From Terriglobia bacterium (GTDB lineage: Bacteria > Acidobacteriota > Terriglobia > Terriglobales > Acidobacteriaceae): DNA of 64,000 nt. Location: assembly GCA_020073495.1 (NCBI GenBank), contig JAIQFD010000004.1:1-64000 (forward strand). The letters run 5' to 3'. Shown in pieces: positions 38,981 to 49,600 of the stretch. The position numbers were made by a program, and so were the translations under genes. The notes under the pieces are model-generated. The model saw nothing but the letters and a program-made list of their open reading frames with translations. It searched no databases and was not told where the DNA came from. The first letter of the stretch is position 1; each line of letters begins with the position of its first letter.

Positions 38981-40276
38981 ATGGCAACAACGGCACAAGC
39001 TCCTTCTCAGAGCGGGTCGCACATCAATCGTTGGTGGCGGGTGGTGGGCGGTCTATCCATGAACCTCGCTCTCGGCTCCCTCTACGCCTGGAGCGTTTTC
39101 ATCGCTCCACTGGAAAAGGAATTCAAATGGAAGCGCGTCGACACCGCGATGGTGTTCACCATCGCCGTCGTGGTCTTCGCCATTACCTTCGTGATCGCCG
39201 GCCGCTTGCAGGACAAGCTGGGGCCGTTCAAGATCTCCCTCATTGGCGGCGTCCTGGTCAGCGTCGGGTTCTTCCTTTGCGCCTACACCAGCAGCCTGAC
39301 GTACCTGTTCATCTGCTTCGGCGTGATCGGAGGACTGGGCAACGGCTTCGGCTACTCTACGCCCATTCCGGTCATGGCCAAGTGGTTCCCGGACAGACGC
39401 GGACTGGCGGTGGGCCTGGCGGTCGCCGGATACGGCGGCGGTTCAGCCATCTTCGGCCCATTGTCTAACTCGTACCTGATCCCGGCCGTGGGCTGGCGCA
39501 CGACGTTCCAGATTCTGGGCGCCGTGTTCTTCGTCATGACTGTCTTCGGAGCGTTCCTCCTGAAGAACCCGCCGGCCGGCTACAAGCCTGCTGGATGGGC
39601 ACCGGCTCCGGCCTCGAAGTCCGCAGCCACGACCTATGAATTCACTCCCAGCGAGACCCTGCGCACGTCCACGTTCTACTTCATGTGGGTGGCATACGCG
39701 CTGGGCACCGCTGCCGGCCTGATGGTCATCAGCCAACTGATTCCCTTCTTCAAAGAAAGTCTGAAGAACTCCGGGCTCAGTCCTGTCGCTATTACGGCAT
39801 ACGCCAGTAGCGCAATCATCGTCGGGGCCGTAGGCAACGCTGCCGGTCGAATCCTCTCCGGCTGGATGTCGGACGCCATCGGCCGCATCAACGTGCTGCG
39901 CCTGATGATTGCCATCTCCGCGGTCGTGATGCCGCTGCTCTACCTGATCGGCGGCAACGTGGCCGGGCTGTTTGCGGCCGTGTTTGTCGTCTACTGGTGC
40001 TACGGCACGCAGTTGTCGGTGAACGGCTCTGCCGCTTCCGACTTCTGGGGCACGAAGAATGCCGGCATCAACTACGGCATGCTGTTCACCGCATGGGGCG
40101 TGGCCGGAGTCCTTGGCGGACGCATCGGCGGAGTGCTCTACGACAAGTACAAGAACTACCAAGCCGCGTTTTACACCGCGGCTGCCTTGGCGGTTGTCGC
40201 TCTGATCTGCGAACTGCTCGCCAAGCGGCCCGAGGCCCCGGAATCAACCGTGCGCGCTGCCCTCAAGACAGCGTAA
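38981..40276 (+). CDS. OFA-family (oxalate/formate antiporter-like) MFS transporter
   Basis: 431 residues with twelve predicted spans. Early signatures are LALGSLYAWSVFIAPLEKEF and RLQDKLGP; GGLGNGFGYSTPIPVMAKWF is characteristic of OxlT-like carriers, and SDAIGRINVL is the MFS loop after TM8. Substrates in the family are small carboxylates such as oxalate, formate or lactate. It lies next to acetyl-CoA synthetase, hinting at a monocarboxylate. GACAGGAGAG precedes the ATG. A perfect terminator follows. Confidence 0.88.
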   Translation: MATTAQAPSQSGSHINRWWRVVGGLSMNLALGSLYAWSVFIAPLEKEFKWKRVDTAMVFTIAVVVFAITFVIAGRLQDKLGPFKISLIGGVLVSVGFFLCAYTSSLTYLFICFGVIGGLGNGFGYSTPIPVMAKWFPDRRGLAVGLAVAGYGGGSAIFGPLSNSYLIPAVGWRTTFQILGAVFFVMTVFGAFLLKNPPAGYKPAGWAPAPASKSAATTYEFTPSETLRTSTFYFMWVAYALGTAAGLMVISQLIPFFKESLKNSGLSPVAITAYASSAIIVGAVGNAAGRILSGWMSDAIGRINVLRLMIAISAVVMPLLYLIGGNVAGLFAAVFVVYWCYGTQLSVNGSAASDFWGTKNAGINYGMLFTAWGVAGVLGGRIGGVLYDKYKNYQAAFYTAAALAVVALICELLAKRPEAPESTVRAALKTA

Positions 40277-40288
40277 GCGCACCCCAAC

Positions 40289-40330
40289 GCCTTCCCGCCG
40301 CTCCCTCTCTGCGGCGGGAAGGCACTCTTT
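40289..40330 (+). terminator. Rho-independent terminator after the OFA transporter
   Basis: GCCTTCCCGCCGC and GCGGCGGGAAGGC form a perfect 13-bp stem with a 9-base loop, followed by ACTCTTT. Confidence 0.85.
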
Positions 40331-40559
40331 CGTCTGCCGGAAAACGAACGCTAGGCATCAGTCTGCATGGGTCGAACAGTCGTAAAGCTTATGTCCCTGG
40401 GCCGCCGCACGAAGTTGTTATGAATCCCCACGCCGAATCCCAGCCCCGCAGAAGTGCCATGTGTAAGGCGGTGGTCATGCCGCCAGGCGGGACTTGTTTG
40501 CAGACAATCGGCTCCATTCCAGGAAAGCGCAGGTCATCGAGGAAGGCGCGAAAAGTTTA

Positions 40560-42527
<1,968 letters not shown>

Positions 42528-42580
42528 AGCTGTCATCTGCACTCATCAGGAGTGCTCTTTCTCGTCGGCTTATTAACGCC

Positions 42581-42612
42581 GGGCGGACCGACTTTCGGCC
42601 CGCCCAATTTTT
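42581..42612. terminator. Bidirectional terminator after acsA
   Basis: GGGCGGACCG pairs with CGGCCCGCCC with one mismatch, a 5-base loop, then AATTTTT. Confidence 0.7.
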
Positions 42613-42613
42613 C

Positions 42614-42766
42614 TCAGAAGAGCGCGGTGTGCCGGAAGAGCTCGCTCAGTGCGTGCACGTCCTGAGCCGCTGTATCGCTGATCACGATGTAGCGCAGCCC
42701 GCGGCAGGTGGCCCAGCTTTCCTCCAGAATCTCAAGACTCTCACAACATAAGAAGATGTGGGCCAC
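42614..42766 (-). CDS. Possible 50-residue protein or gene remnant
   Basis: A minus-strand frame from a GTG at 42766 reads VAHIFLCCESLEILEESWAT through to FRHTALF and a TGA at 42614. The composition is protein-like and the frame ends at a terminator. There is no good ribosome-binding site, so it may be the tail of a decayed gene. Confidence 0.3.
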   Translation of the reverse strand: MAHIFLCCESLEILEESWATCRGLRYIVISDTAAQDVHALSELFRHTALF

Positions 42767-42804
42767 CCGCCTATTCGTTCATTTCGCCCCGCCGCCGCAC
42801 TTCG

Positions 42805-43968
42805 CTATTTGCTAGGCGCCGCTTCTGCGGCAGGATGGATTCTGTATTCCTTGTACAGATCGAGCCGGTTGATGATGCCTCCAATGATGCCCGTGTATGC
42901 AAAGTACTCATACAGCACCTCATCCGACATTCCATGAATAGACTTGCGCCGGCACTCCCGTAGAAGGGGCAGGTCGGATCCATCTAAGGTCAGGATTGCA
43001 CTTTCAATGAACCGCTTTGCGCCGGAAATGTCGGTGAAAGGTTCCTCCTCCTCGCGGTCTTGCATCATTTGCTTGACGCTCTCTTCTGTCGGAGCATTCT
43101 TGCTCGTGGAGAGGCGAGCGTACTTGGCCTCTTGGTAAGCCTTGTATTCGGGTGAGTTCACGACTGCCTCGTACTCTTCTCTCGTGTGCGGTATCCGGTG
43201 GAGAATCCTGAGCACCTGCTCGCGGGAGAACTTGGAGGGTGGCAGAGGGATGCCTTTCTTCTCGTAAGTGCGGAAACCCCTCACTTGGGTTGCGATGTCA
43301 GCAGGCAGGGAGTCAACGGGAACAGACTGCAAAGCCCTAAAACTCTCACCAGTCATGTTGATCGCCAGCACCAGGGCAGCGGTCGCACGCACGTAGGGTT
43401 CCTTGTCGTTCAGATCGGCAATTAGGTACTTGTCGGGAAGATCTGCGCGCATGCTGCCGTAGAGGAGGACCGCGCCGATGGAGCGGTCGATGGTCATCGC
43501 GTGCTGCGGTACGACAGCCAATACATTTGGATGTCTCAGGTATCGCTCAGCCAACGGCCCCGTATCGACATCGGTCTTGGACATCTGGATCAGCAAAGAC
43601 AAATAGCCGCCCGGATCGACTTGATTCAGGTCGGCGCGCTCCAAACCCGACTCGATTGCTGCTACGGAATCCGGTGACTTGTCGATGCCGTACAGAAGCG
43701 ATGATGCGTCGAACAGGAAGAATCCATCCTTCTTCTCGTCGACAATCATTCGACGGAGGCAGGCGATGCCGTTGGTCCCAGTGCTCCGAACCGCATTCCA
43801 AAAGACATCCATCTGCTTGGACTTGCTCTCCTGCTCTGCTTTGTTGAGCCTGCTGGGAAGAAAACCATAGGTTGCATTCTTCGCTTCCTGCAATTCAGCG
43901 CATTCGTGTTGTGCAACTGCAACTGAAGGGACAAGCAGTGCGATTACCAGTAGTGCGTTAAGGAGCAT
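42805..43968 (-). CDS. Secreted protein of unknown function
   Basis: 387 residues. The signal peptide MLLNALLVIALLVPSVAVAQ is followed by a helical protein with conserved-looking CAELQEAKNATYGFLPS and a HEAT-like central part (DKYLIADLNDKEPYVRATAA resembles a HEAT repeat). The C-terminal half is charged. The start at 43968 is chosen because the upstream extension is proline/arginine-rich and precedes the signal. It is flanked by intergenic DNA on both sides and no operon partner is seen. Family not recognised. Confidence 0.65.
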   Translation of the reverse strand: MLLNALLVIALLVPSVAVAQHECAELQEAKNATYGFLPSRLNKAEQESKSKQMDVFWNAVRSTGTNGIACLRRMIVDEKKDGFFLFDASSLLYGIDKSPDSVAAIESGLERADLNQVDPGGYLSLLIQMSKTDVDTGPLAERYLRHPNVLAVVPQHAMTIDRSIGAVLLYGSMRADLPDKYLIADLNDKEPYVRATAALVLAINMTGESFRALQSVPVDSLPADIATQVRGFRTYEKKGIPLPPSKFSREQVLRILHRIPHTREEYEAVVNSPEYKAYQEAKYARLSTSKNAPTEESVKQMMQDREEEEPFTDISGAKRFIESAILTLDGSDLPLLRECRRKSIHGMSDEVLYEYFAYTGIIGGIINRLDLYKEYRIHPAAEAAPSK

Positions 43969-44219
43969 ATGAACACTCCCCCCCCGAGGTAGAAGAACTT
44001 CGGAGTATAGCTGCACTCGGCCAGCCCACACCGAAAACTCCCGGATCGATCGCCTGCGACCGCCGATAGACGGCATTCCCGCTGCACGGTCACCCGACAT
44101 CCTTCGCGGCTGAAGCCCCTCAGAGTGAAAAGCGAAGACGATTGCTTATCCCCACGAAACCCTGTTCATCCGAGGAAAATGAAGTTCCTCGGCGGCCTCT
44201 GGGTTCTCTGCGGTAAAAG

Positions 44220-46655
44220 CTAGCGGCGCCGTCCGGCCACCGCGCGGGCCTGGCAGTCGGAGGCGCGCTGGCGCAGGTCGGCGTAGGCGGGGGTGGCGCG
44301 CAGGTTGGCCATCAAGGGATCGAGTTCCAGCGCTTCGTAGGCGCAGTAGTTGCTGTCGATGGCGCTCCGCATCAGCTGCGCTGCGGCGTCTGTCTTGCTG
44401 CAATACGACAGGATGCTGGCGTGGTAGTAGCGCAGTTCGGGGTCGCGCTCGGCGAGCAGCGCCGGAAGCGCGTTGCGCAACGCCTCGTCGGCTTCCCAGA
44501 CGGAGCCCGGCTGGAGGCAGGCGGAGAGCAGGAAGCGGTACCAGGTGGGGTTGGCGCTCATCTTGCCTAGCGCCTGCCGGGCCGCTTCCAGCTTGCCGGC
44601 GCGCAGGAAGACGGAGGGAAGGATGTCGGTCGCCCACTCCGATCCCGCGTCGATCCTCAGGAATTCCATGGCGCGGTCGGTCCGGCCCATCTCGAAGAAT
44701 GTGATGGCGCAGGAACGGAAATCGAAGTTGCCGGGGTCGAGGGCGGCGGCGGTATCGCACTCGCGCGCTGAGTCGCCCAGCAGCCCGGCGTAGCGCAGCA
44801 TGTAGGCCAGGGTGAAGTGGGCGTGGGCGTTCTCCGGGCGGAGCCGGACCAGTTCTTCGCCATCCTGGTAGGCCTTGGCCAGTTCGCCTTTCTCCACGCG
44901 GTTCTCGGTGAGGTGGGCGCGGGCGGAGATCAGGTTCGGGTCAAGGGCGATGGCGCGCTCGTAGGCGGAGTCGGAGCGCTTCATGACCGCTTCTCCGCCA
45001 CCGAAATAGGCGGCGTCGTAGTAGTAGCGGCGGCCCAGCGTGTCCCAGGCCGGTGCGTAGCTGGGGTCGAGACCGACCGAGCGCTCCAGCATGGTGATGG
45101 CTTCCTTGTTGGGCTCGGCATCGTGGGGCACGGCGGTGGCCCGCAGGTAGAGGTCAAAGGCCTCCGAATTCTTGGGCACACTCGCGGTGGTGGTGACCGA
45201 GGCAGTGCCGCCCAGAACCGGGAGCAGGCCGCGGCGCAGCTCCGTGGACAGCTTGTCCTGGAGCTGGATGAGATTGTCGGCGGGCGCGGACACGCTGCCC
45301 TGCCACAGCACCTTGTTGCTTTTCACCTCGACCGCCTGCAAGGTCACCACCAGATCGTTGCCCTGCTTGAGGAAATGGCCGGTCATGATGTTGGCGACGC
45401 GCAGCTCCCGGCCGGCCTTCTGCGGATCGATGTTGGGCTCGTCCGAGTATTTCTTGGTGGCCGCCGAGGGGCGGATCTCCAGAAAGCGCGTGTAGGTGAG
45501 GACAGTGTCGATCTCGTCGGCCAGGGCGAAACGCAGGAAGTCGAGCTTGGGATCGGCGCCGACGTTCTGCAGGGGCAGGACGGCGATGGTGTTATTGGCG
45601 GCGGCGCTCACCGTGCCCGCGCGCCCGTGCTTGGCCCACCACACCGTGACCACGACCGCGAACATCACCAGCACGCCCAGGATCGCCAATTGGGCGTAGG
45701 TGTGCCGCACGCTGGCATAGCGGAACGTCCGCGTGGGACGCCGTTCCCCGGGCCGCATGAGCGTGGGCAGGATGTCGGAGTCGCTCTCGCGCTTCAGGCG
45801 GCGGAGCTCCTCGCGGATCTCGGCGGCGGTCTGATAGCGGTTGTCTCTCTTCTTCTCCAGGGTCTTGCCGATGACGTCCTCGAACGCCGGCGGGAGCGCC
45901 GGATTGACCACCAGCGGCGACATCGGCTTCTTGTGCATGATGTTGTCGAGGGTCAGCAGCGTGCTGTTGGCGGCGAAGGCCTTCTTGCGCGTCGCCATCT
46001 CGTAGAGCACGACGCCGAAGGAGAACAGGTCGGAGCGCGCATCGAGCTCTTCCCCGTTGGCCTGCTCGGGCGACATGTAGACGGCGGTGCCGGGGATGAG
46101 GCCGGCGCCGGTCTGGGTCTGCTCCTCGTCGGCAACCGCGGCGACGCCGCGCGGCCCAGCGGCCTGGGCCACGGGACGGCTCTCGCGCACCAGCTTGGCC
46201 AGGCCAAAATCCAGGACCTTGGCCTGCCCACGGCGGGTGATGAAGATGTTGGCGGGCTTGACGTCGCGGTGCACGATGCCCTCGCTGTGCGCGGCATCGA
46301 GCGCGTCGGCGATCTGAATGCCTAGGTCGAGCACGTCCTCGAACTCCATGGAGCGGTCGTGGATGCGTTCCCGCAGGCTCTCGCCTTCCAGCAGTTCCAT
46401 GGCGATGAATGGCTGGCCCTGGTATTCGCCGATGTCGTAAATGGTGCAGATGTTGGGGTGGTTGAGCTTGGAAGCGGCGCGCGCCTCGCGCTGGAAGCGC
46501 TCCAGGGCCTTGGCGTCATTGGCCAGTTTCTCGGGGAGGAACTTGAGGGCGACGTGTCGGCCCAGCCGCACATCCTCGGCCTCGTAAACCACTCCCATGC
46601 CTCCGGACCCCAGCTTGCGTAACACCCGGTAGTGGGAAATCGTCTGGCCGACCAA
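44220..46655 (-). CDS. Serine/threonine protein kinase with TPR sensor region
   Basis: 811 residues. N-terminal Hanks-type kinase (about 8-275): glycine loop GSGGMG (16-21), VALK lysine K38, [10 protein letters not shown] and DFGLA, YMSPEQ. Then a single membrane span near residues 330-350, an extracytoplasmic part starting [20 protein letters not shown] (a TolB-like N-terminal domain), and tetratricopeptide repeats to the end. This kinase-TM-TPR layout is common in acidobacteria. It has its own promoter at 46679-46707. Confidence 0.92.
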   Translation of the reverse strand: MVGQTISHYRVLRKLGSGGMGVVYEAEDVRLGRHVALKFLPEKLANDAKALERFQREARAASKLNHPNICTIYDIGEYQGQPFIAMELLEGESLRERIHDRSMEFEDVLDLGIQIADALDAAHSEGIVHRDVKPANIFITRRGQAKVLDFGLAKLVRESRPVAQAAGPRGVAAVADEEQTQTGAGLIPGTAVYMSPEQANGEELDARSDLFSFGVVLYEMATRKKAFAANSTLLTLDNIMHKKPMSPLVVNPALPPAFEDVIGKTLEKKRDNRYQTAAEIREELRRLKRESDSDILPTLMRPGERRPTRTFRYASVRHTYAQLAILGVLVMFAVVVTVWWAKHGRAGTVSAAANNTIAVLPLQNVGADPKLDFLRFALADEIDTVLTYTRFLEIRPSAATKKYSDEPNIDPQKAGRELRVANIMTGHFLKQGNDLVVTLQAVEVKSNKVLWQGSVSAPADNLIQLQDKLSTELRRGLLPVLGGTASVTTTASVPKNSEAFDLYLRATAVPHDAEPNKEAITMLERSVGLDPSYAPAWDTLGRRYYYDAAYFGGGEAVMKRSDSAYERAIALDPNLISARAHLTENRVEKGELAKAYQDGEELVRLRPENAHAHFTLAYMLRYAGLLGDSARECDTAAALDPGNFDFRSCAITFFEMGRTDRAMEFLRIDAGSEWATDILPSVFLRAGKLEAARQALGKMSANPTWYRFLLSACLQPGSVWEADEALRNALPALLAERDPELRYYHASILSYCSKTDAAAQLMRSAIDSNYCAYEALELDPLMANLRATPAYADLRQRASDCQARAVAGRRR

Positions 46656-46678
46656 GGCGAGGCCTCCGACAAATTTTG

Positions 46679-46707
46679 ATGGTAGGTCTGGCCCACGGGC
46701 AAGTCAA
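46679..46707 (-). promoter_or_regulatory. Promoter of the kinase-TPR gene
   Basis: Minus strand TTGACT, 17-bp spacer, TACCAT. The expected start is about 17 bases before the ATG at 46655. Confidence 0.5.
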
Positions 46708-46821
46708 TGAAAACACGGCAGCTCCGGGTTACGAGGTTGCGGCGGCAGGAACCGGTTGGGGCGCGGGGAGACGCATTTTTTCGCGACTTTTGGGATGCTT
46801 CGTGTTCCAATAGAGAGAATC

Positions 46822-46840
46822 AGTGTCGCCCTCCGACACT
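46822..46840. promoter_or_regulatory. Small inverted repeat in the tatA leader
   Basis: AGTGTCG and CGACACT are perfect 7-bp arms with a 5-base loop, just before the CAGGAG ribosome-binding site of tatA. Possible operator or leader hairpin. Confidence 0.35.
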
Positions 46841-46854
46841 TCCAGGAGATGTGA

Positions 46855-47037
46855 ATGTTCGAAGGACTTTTCCAACCGATGCATTTGCTGGTGATCCTGT
46901 TCATCGCCGTGCTGGTGTTCGGCCCCAAGAAACTACCGGAACTGGGCAAGGGGCTCGGCGAAGGCATCCGCGGCTTCAAGGACGCCATGAAAGATGGCGA
47001 AAAACCCGCTGACACCAAGACCGACACCAAGACCTAG
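46855..47037 (+). CDS. tatA: Sec-independent translocase subunit TatA
   Basis: 60 residues. One N-terminal span ([13 protein letters not shown]), then the [17 protein letters not shown] amphipathic helix that defines TatA/TatE, and a short charged tail ending with TDTKTDTKT. It forms the pore for folded proteins; two Tat substrates are encoded in this window. No tatB or tatC is adjacent. Start preceded by CAGGAG. Confidence 0.93.
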   Translation: MFEGLFQPMHLLVILFIAVLVFGPKKLPELGKGLGEGIRGFKDAMKDGEKPADTKTDTKT

Positions 47038-47163
47038 AACCTCGCCCGACAGCAAACCAGGCATTCATCCGAAATCTTCTCCCGCAGTTGAGGCCGTAAT
47101 TCCCTGGTGACGATTGGCCGGGGGATGCGTCTATCCCTCATCTGCCGAGGGTGAGGTGTTTCT

Positions 47164-47604
47164 ATGGGTAGTGTCACGAATACCGTCCTGCACGAAGCCG
47201 CGGTCGAGAGCGACAACGAAGTCAAGCGGACGACGGTGATCGGCGTCGGCTCGGTGTGGTTCGCCATCGCCCAAGCCGCCTGCGCAACCACGGTCTTCCT
47301 GAAGTCCGTCGCCATCGTGCTGGGGGTCTCCGTGGTATCGGCGGCGGCGGCACTGGAGCTGTTCCATACGCCTGCGGCGCGCATCATCCTGGTGTTATTT
47401 GCGGTGGGCGGAGCCGGCGCCAACCTGTACGTGGTCTGGAATACGTGGAGGCTGCGCCGCAATCCTGCGTCGCGGTGGCGCCTGCGGCCGCTGAGCACCT
47501 CCGAACGACGGCGCATCGCCATCGCCCTGGCTACTTCGATCCTGACGTTTGTGGTCCTGGGAGTCGAGGTCTGGGCGCACCTGATCCTGCACCCGCGGGG
47601 CTAG
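47164..47604 (+). CDS. Four-span membrane protein of unknown function
   Basis: 146 residues with hydrophobic segments near 24-42, 45-65, 72-90 and 117-140, and a basic cytoplasmic stretch WRLRRNPASRWRLRPL between the third and fourth. The tail-to-tail neighbour is the anti-sigma gene; the two stop codons share a CTAG palindrome at 47601-47604. A role with the sigma/anti-sigma pair is possible but not shown. Family not recognised. Confidence 0.6.
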   Translation: MGSVTNTVLHEAAVESDNEVKRTTVIGVGSVWFAIAQAACATTVFLKSVAIVLGVSVVSAAAALELFHTPAARIILVLFAVGGAGANLYVVWNTWRLRRNPASRWRLRPLSTSERRRIAIALATSILTFVVLGVEVWAHLILHPRG

Positions 47605-47840
47605 CCGGCGCCAACTTCCGCCGCCAGCCGCTTCATAAGCCGTTCGTGGAACCCGATGGGAAGATGGAAGGTGCGCTCGTCGGCGATGAGCACCAGCACA
47701 TTGTGCGTGGAATCCACCAGCGCGGCGCAGTGCTTGCAGTTTTCCAGATGGGCTTCTATCTCGCGGCGCAATTGCGGATCGAGGTCGTTCTCGAGATAGT
47801 TCGAGATCTCCTGCCACACGTCTTTGCAGTGGATCACCAT
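47601..47840 (-). CDS. Zinc-dependent anti-sigma factor (zf-HC2)
   Basis: 79 residues. The zinc motif is H-x3-C-x2-C in AHLENCKHCAAL, with another His-Cys near the N-terminus (VIHCKDVW). It has no membrane span, so it is a soluble anti-sigma of the RsrA/ChrR type in which loss of zinc or oxidation of the cysteines would free the sigma factor. It overlaps the sigma gene by 7 bases (ATGGTGA), the usual coupled arrangement. Confidence 0.88.
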   Translation of the reverse strand: MVIHCKDVWQEISNYLENDLDPQLRREIEAHLENCKHCAALVDSTHNVLVLIADERTFHLPIGFHERLMKRLAAEVGAG

Positions 47841-48451
47841 CCCTGCACCTTCTTCATCTGCCGAGAGGAAGCGGGTAAACGCTCCACCAGCATGTCGCGC
47901 AAACGCAAGCGGGCGCGAAATAATCGCACCTTGACGGTGGCCTCGGTCAGATCGAGGATCTCGGCCGTCTCCGCGATGGTCATCTCCTCCATGTCGCGCA
48001 GCACCAGGACTTCACGGTACTTCTCCGGCAGGCGGTCCACCGCTCTCTCGATCTCCTCGCGGACCTCCTTGCGTTCCAGGACGTCGGCAGGCAATTCGCG
48101 CCAGTCGGCGATCTGCAAAGGCGTGTAGCCGGAATCCTCGCCCTCGCGCTCGTCGTCCAGCGACTCCAGGTGCTCGGCCAGGCGCTTGCGGTAGCGCATG
48201 CGGGCCTCGTTGAGGGCGATCTTCACCAGCCAGTGGTGAAAGCGGGACTCGCCGCGGAAGTCCTTCAGGGCACGAAACGCCTTGAGGATCGCCTCCTGCG
48301 CTACATCCTCGGCATCGGCTTCGTTCTTGAGCACAGAGTAGGCCACCAGGTAGACCGTGCGCTCGTGCGGCTGGATGAGCTGGTAGAACAGCTCGCGTTC
48401 ACCACTCTTGATGCGTGCGATCAGCCGCGCTTCGGCCTGGTCATGAAGCAT
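47834..48451 (-). CDS. ECF-type RNA polymerase sigma factor
   Basis: 205 residues. Region 2 reads HERTVYLVAYSVLKNEADAE and DVAQEAILKAFRALKDFRGE; region 4 reads LPEKYREVLVLRDMEEMTIA then ETAEILDLTEATVKVRLFRA. A linker of about 25 acidic residues separates them. The start at 48451 (MLHDQAEARL) gives a normal N-terminus; upstream in-frame codons include the promoter region. A perfect CTGTAAC direct repeat lies 35 bp upstream and a CRP-like site further out. Confidence 0.92.
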   Translation of the reverse strand: MLHDQAEARLIARIKSGERELFYQLIQPHERTVYLVAYSVLKNEADAEDVAQEAILKAFRALKDFRGESRFHHWLVKIALNEARMRYRKRLAEHLESLDDEREGEDSGYTPLQIADWRELPADVLERKEVREEIERAVDRLPEKYREVLVLRDMEEMTIAETAEILDLTEATVKVRLFRARLRLRDMLVERLPASSRQMKKVQGW

Positions 48452-48485
48452 GGGGCACACAGGTCCCGGGTCAGGGATGACGACG

Positions 48486-48503
48486 GTTACAGAGAAGTTA
48501 CAG
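48486..48503 (-). promoter_or_regulatory. Pho-box-like direct repeat upstream of the ECF sigma gene
   Basis: On the minus strand, CTGTAAC-TTCT-CTGTAAC: two perfect copies of the half-site seen at phoB, pstS and pstC with the same 11-bp period. No good -10 box follows at the usual distance, which lowers confidence in function. Confidence 0.5.
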
Positions 48504-48534
48504 GAATGGGGAAATATTACGCGGGACGGACCAG

Positions 48535-48550
48535 GGTGACCAGCATCACA
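48535..48550. promoter_or_regulatory. CRP-like site in the sigma/nuclease intergenic region
   Basis: GGTGA-CCAGCA-TCACA. On the minus strand TAATAT at 48519-48514 could be a -10, but it is closer than the usual class II distance, so assignment to the sigma gene is uncertain. Confidence 0.4.
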
Positions 48551-48597
48551 GCACCGAGCAGGCGTGCGCCGGCGTTGCCCGACAAGACTGAGGTAGT

Positions 48598-48655
48598 GCC
48601 GGGCTTCAGCCCGGCGATCAGCTGCCACGAATGAACCGGCTTCAGCCGCTGAGGC
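48598..48655. repeat. Dispersed palindromic repeat
   Basis: GCCGGGCTTCAGCCCGGC forms a hairpin and is followed by CGGCTTCAGCCGCTGAGG. Related to the GCTGAAGxGCCGCAC repeats at 14770-14810 and 55391-55415. Confidence 0.5.
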
Positions 48656-48670
48656 CCGAGCCCCTTTTTG

Positions 48671-48686
48671 GGTGACCCGCATCACA
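48671..48686 (+). promoter_or_regulatory. CRP-like site upstream of the PD-(D/E)XK gene
   Basis: GGTGA-CCCGCA-TCACA. TAACAT at 48708-48713 places the centre at about -41 and the start on the ATG at 48720, suggesting a leaderless, activator-dependent transcript. Confidence 0.6.
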
Positions 48687-48719
48687 GCCCCTGGATCGGA
48701 GGTCGGCTAACATCGCAGG

Positions 48720-49217
48720 ATGCCATCCTGGGAAAAGCTCCTCCATCCGTTCATGCGCAGCCCGAAGCGCCGGGGCGAGTGGGCGGAAGCGGCGTTCACA
48801 GCCAAGGCGATGGGCCAGGGGCTGACTGTCTGCAAGCCCTGCAGCGAGTTGGAGCCTTTCGATTTTGTCGTGTTCAATGTCCGGCGAGCCATGAACCGCG
48901 TGCAGGTGAAATCAGCATGGAATCGCGCTCCAGGCCTGCAAGGCTACGGCGTTGGCACCACGAATCGCAAACGTTTTGATCGCGCTCACTTCGACTTTCT
49001 TGTGGTAGCCCTGCCCCAGCAAGACGTGTGGTACGTCATTCCCGCCGACGCAGTGCACGGCCTGAGCAAGTTTCGTCTCTATCCAGCGGCGCCAAAGCGC
49101 AAGAAGACTCCTAGGGATTACGAGCAGTACCGCGAGGCCTGGCACCTGCTGACCGGCGACGAGCCCGGCGCCTGGGCCCGATACCAGCGCTTCACCATCC
49201 ACGCGGGCACCGAGTAG
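48720..49217 (+). CDS. PD-(D/E)XK nuclease-family protein
   Basis: 165 residues. RRGEWAEAAFTAKAMGQGL gives the helix-1 glutamate, FDFVVF the acidic residue on strand 2, and RVQVKSAW the (D/E/Q)xK element, together the core of the PDDEXK_5-like family. The rest is beta-rich and ends with a Trp-rich segment (GAWARYQRFTIHAGTE). It is a stand-alone gene with no methyltransferase or CRISPR partner, so restriction is not implied; the role is unknown. Confidence 0.75.
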   Translation: MPSWEKLLHPFMRSPKRRGEWAEAAFTAKAMGQGLTVCKPCSELEPFDFVVFNVRRAMNRVQVKSAWNRAPGLQGYGVGTTNRKRFDRAHFDFLVVALPQQDVWYVIPADAVHGLSKFRLYPAAPKRKKTPRDYEQYREAWHLLTGDEPGAWARYQRFTIHAGTE

Positions 49218-49600
49218 GACGATTGCGCACCCACGCTATACAAATCCAGATTTTGCGCGTGTATTTGTCTCCAGGGAGTTGCGGTGGGAGGAAAGACCCA
49301 CCGCAGCAACGCGGAGAGCCCCACCCAACAAAAAGCGCGTTGGGTGGGGCACCCGGCATCGCACATTGATTGGAAGTTAATTGAACGGCTGGATTCGCGA
49401 ACCGCGCCCAGGAAAACGTGGGAGTGTTGGTGGGAGTGAGGATGCGAACGCGTCTTGTGGTCGCTGATCTGCGGGCTACAATATGTTGGGGGTGCGGTCC
49501 TAACTTGTGCTAACGGCTGTTATCGCTCGTTGAGCCGACCAGATGCGATCTAGGATTGCCAGAGGTGCTCTTGGGCAAACGAGCCAGGACGGCCGGAACT
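49218..49600. other. Intergenic region with two hairpins
   Basis: GCGGTGGG/CCCACCGC at 49281-49304 and the 12-bp stem GCCCCACCCAAC/GTTGGGTGGGGC at 49318-49350, the latter followed by ACCCGG. The second belongs to the GGTGGGGCACCCG repeat family also seen at 55485 and 55770. No coding sequence is seen. Confidence 0.5.
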
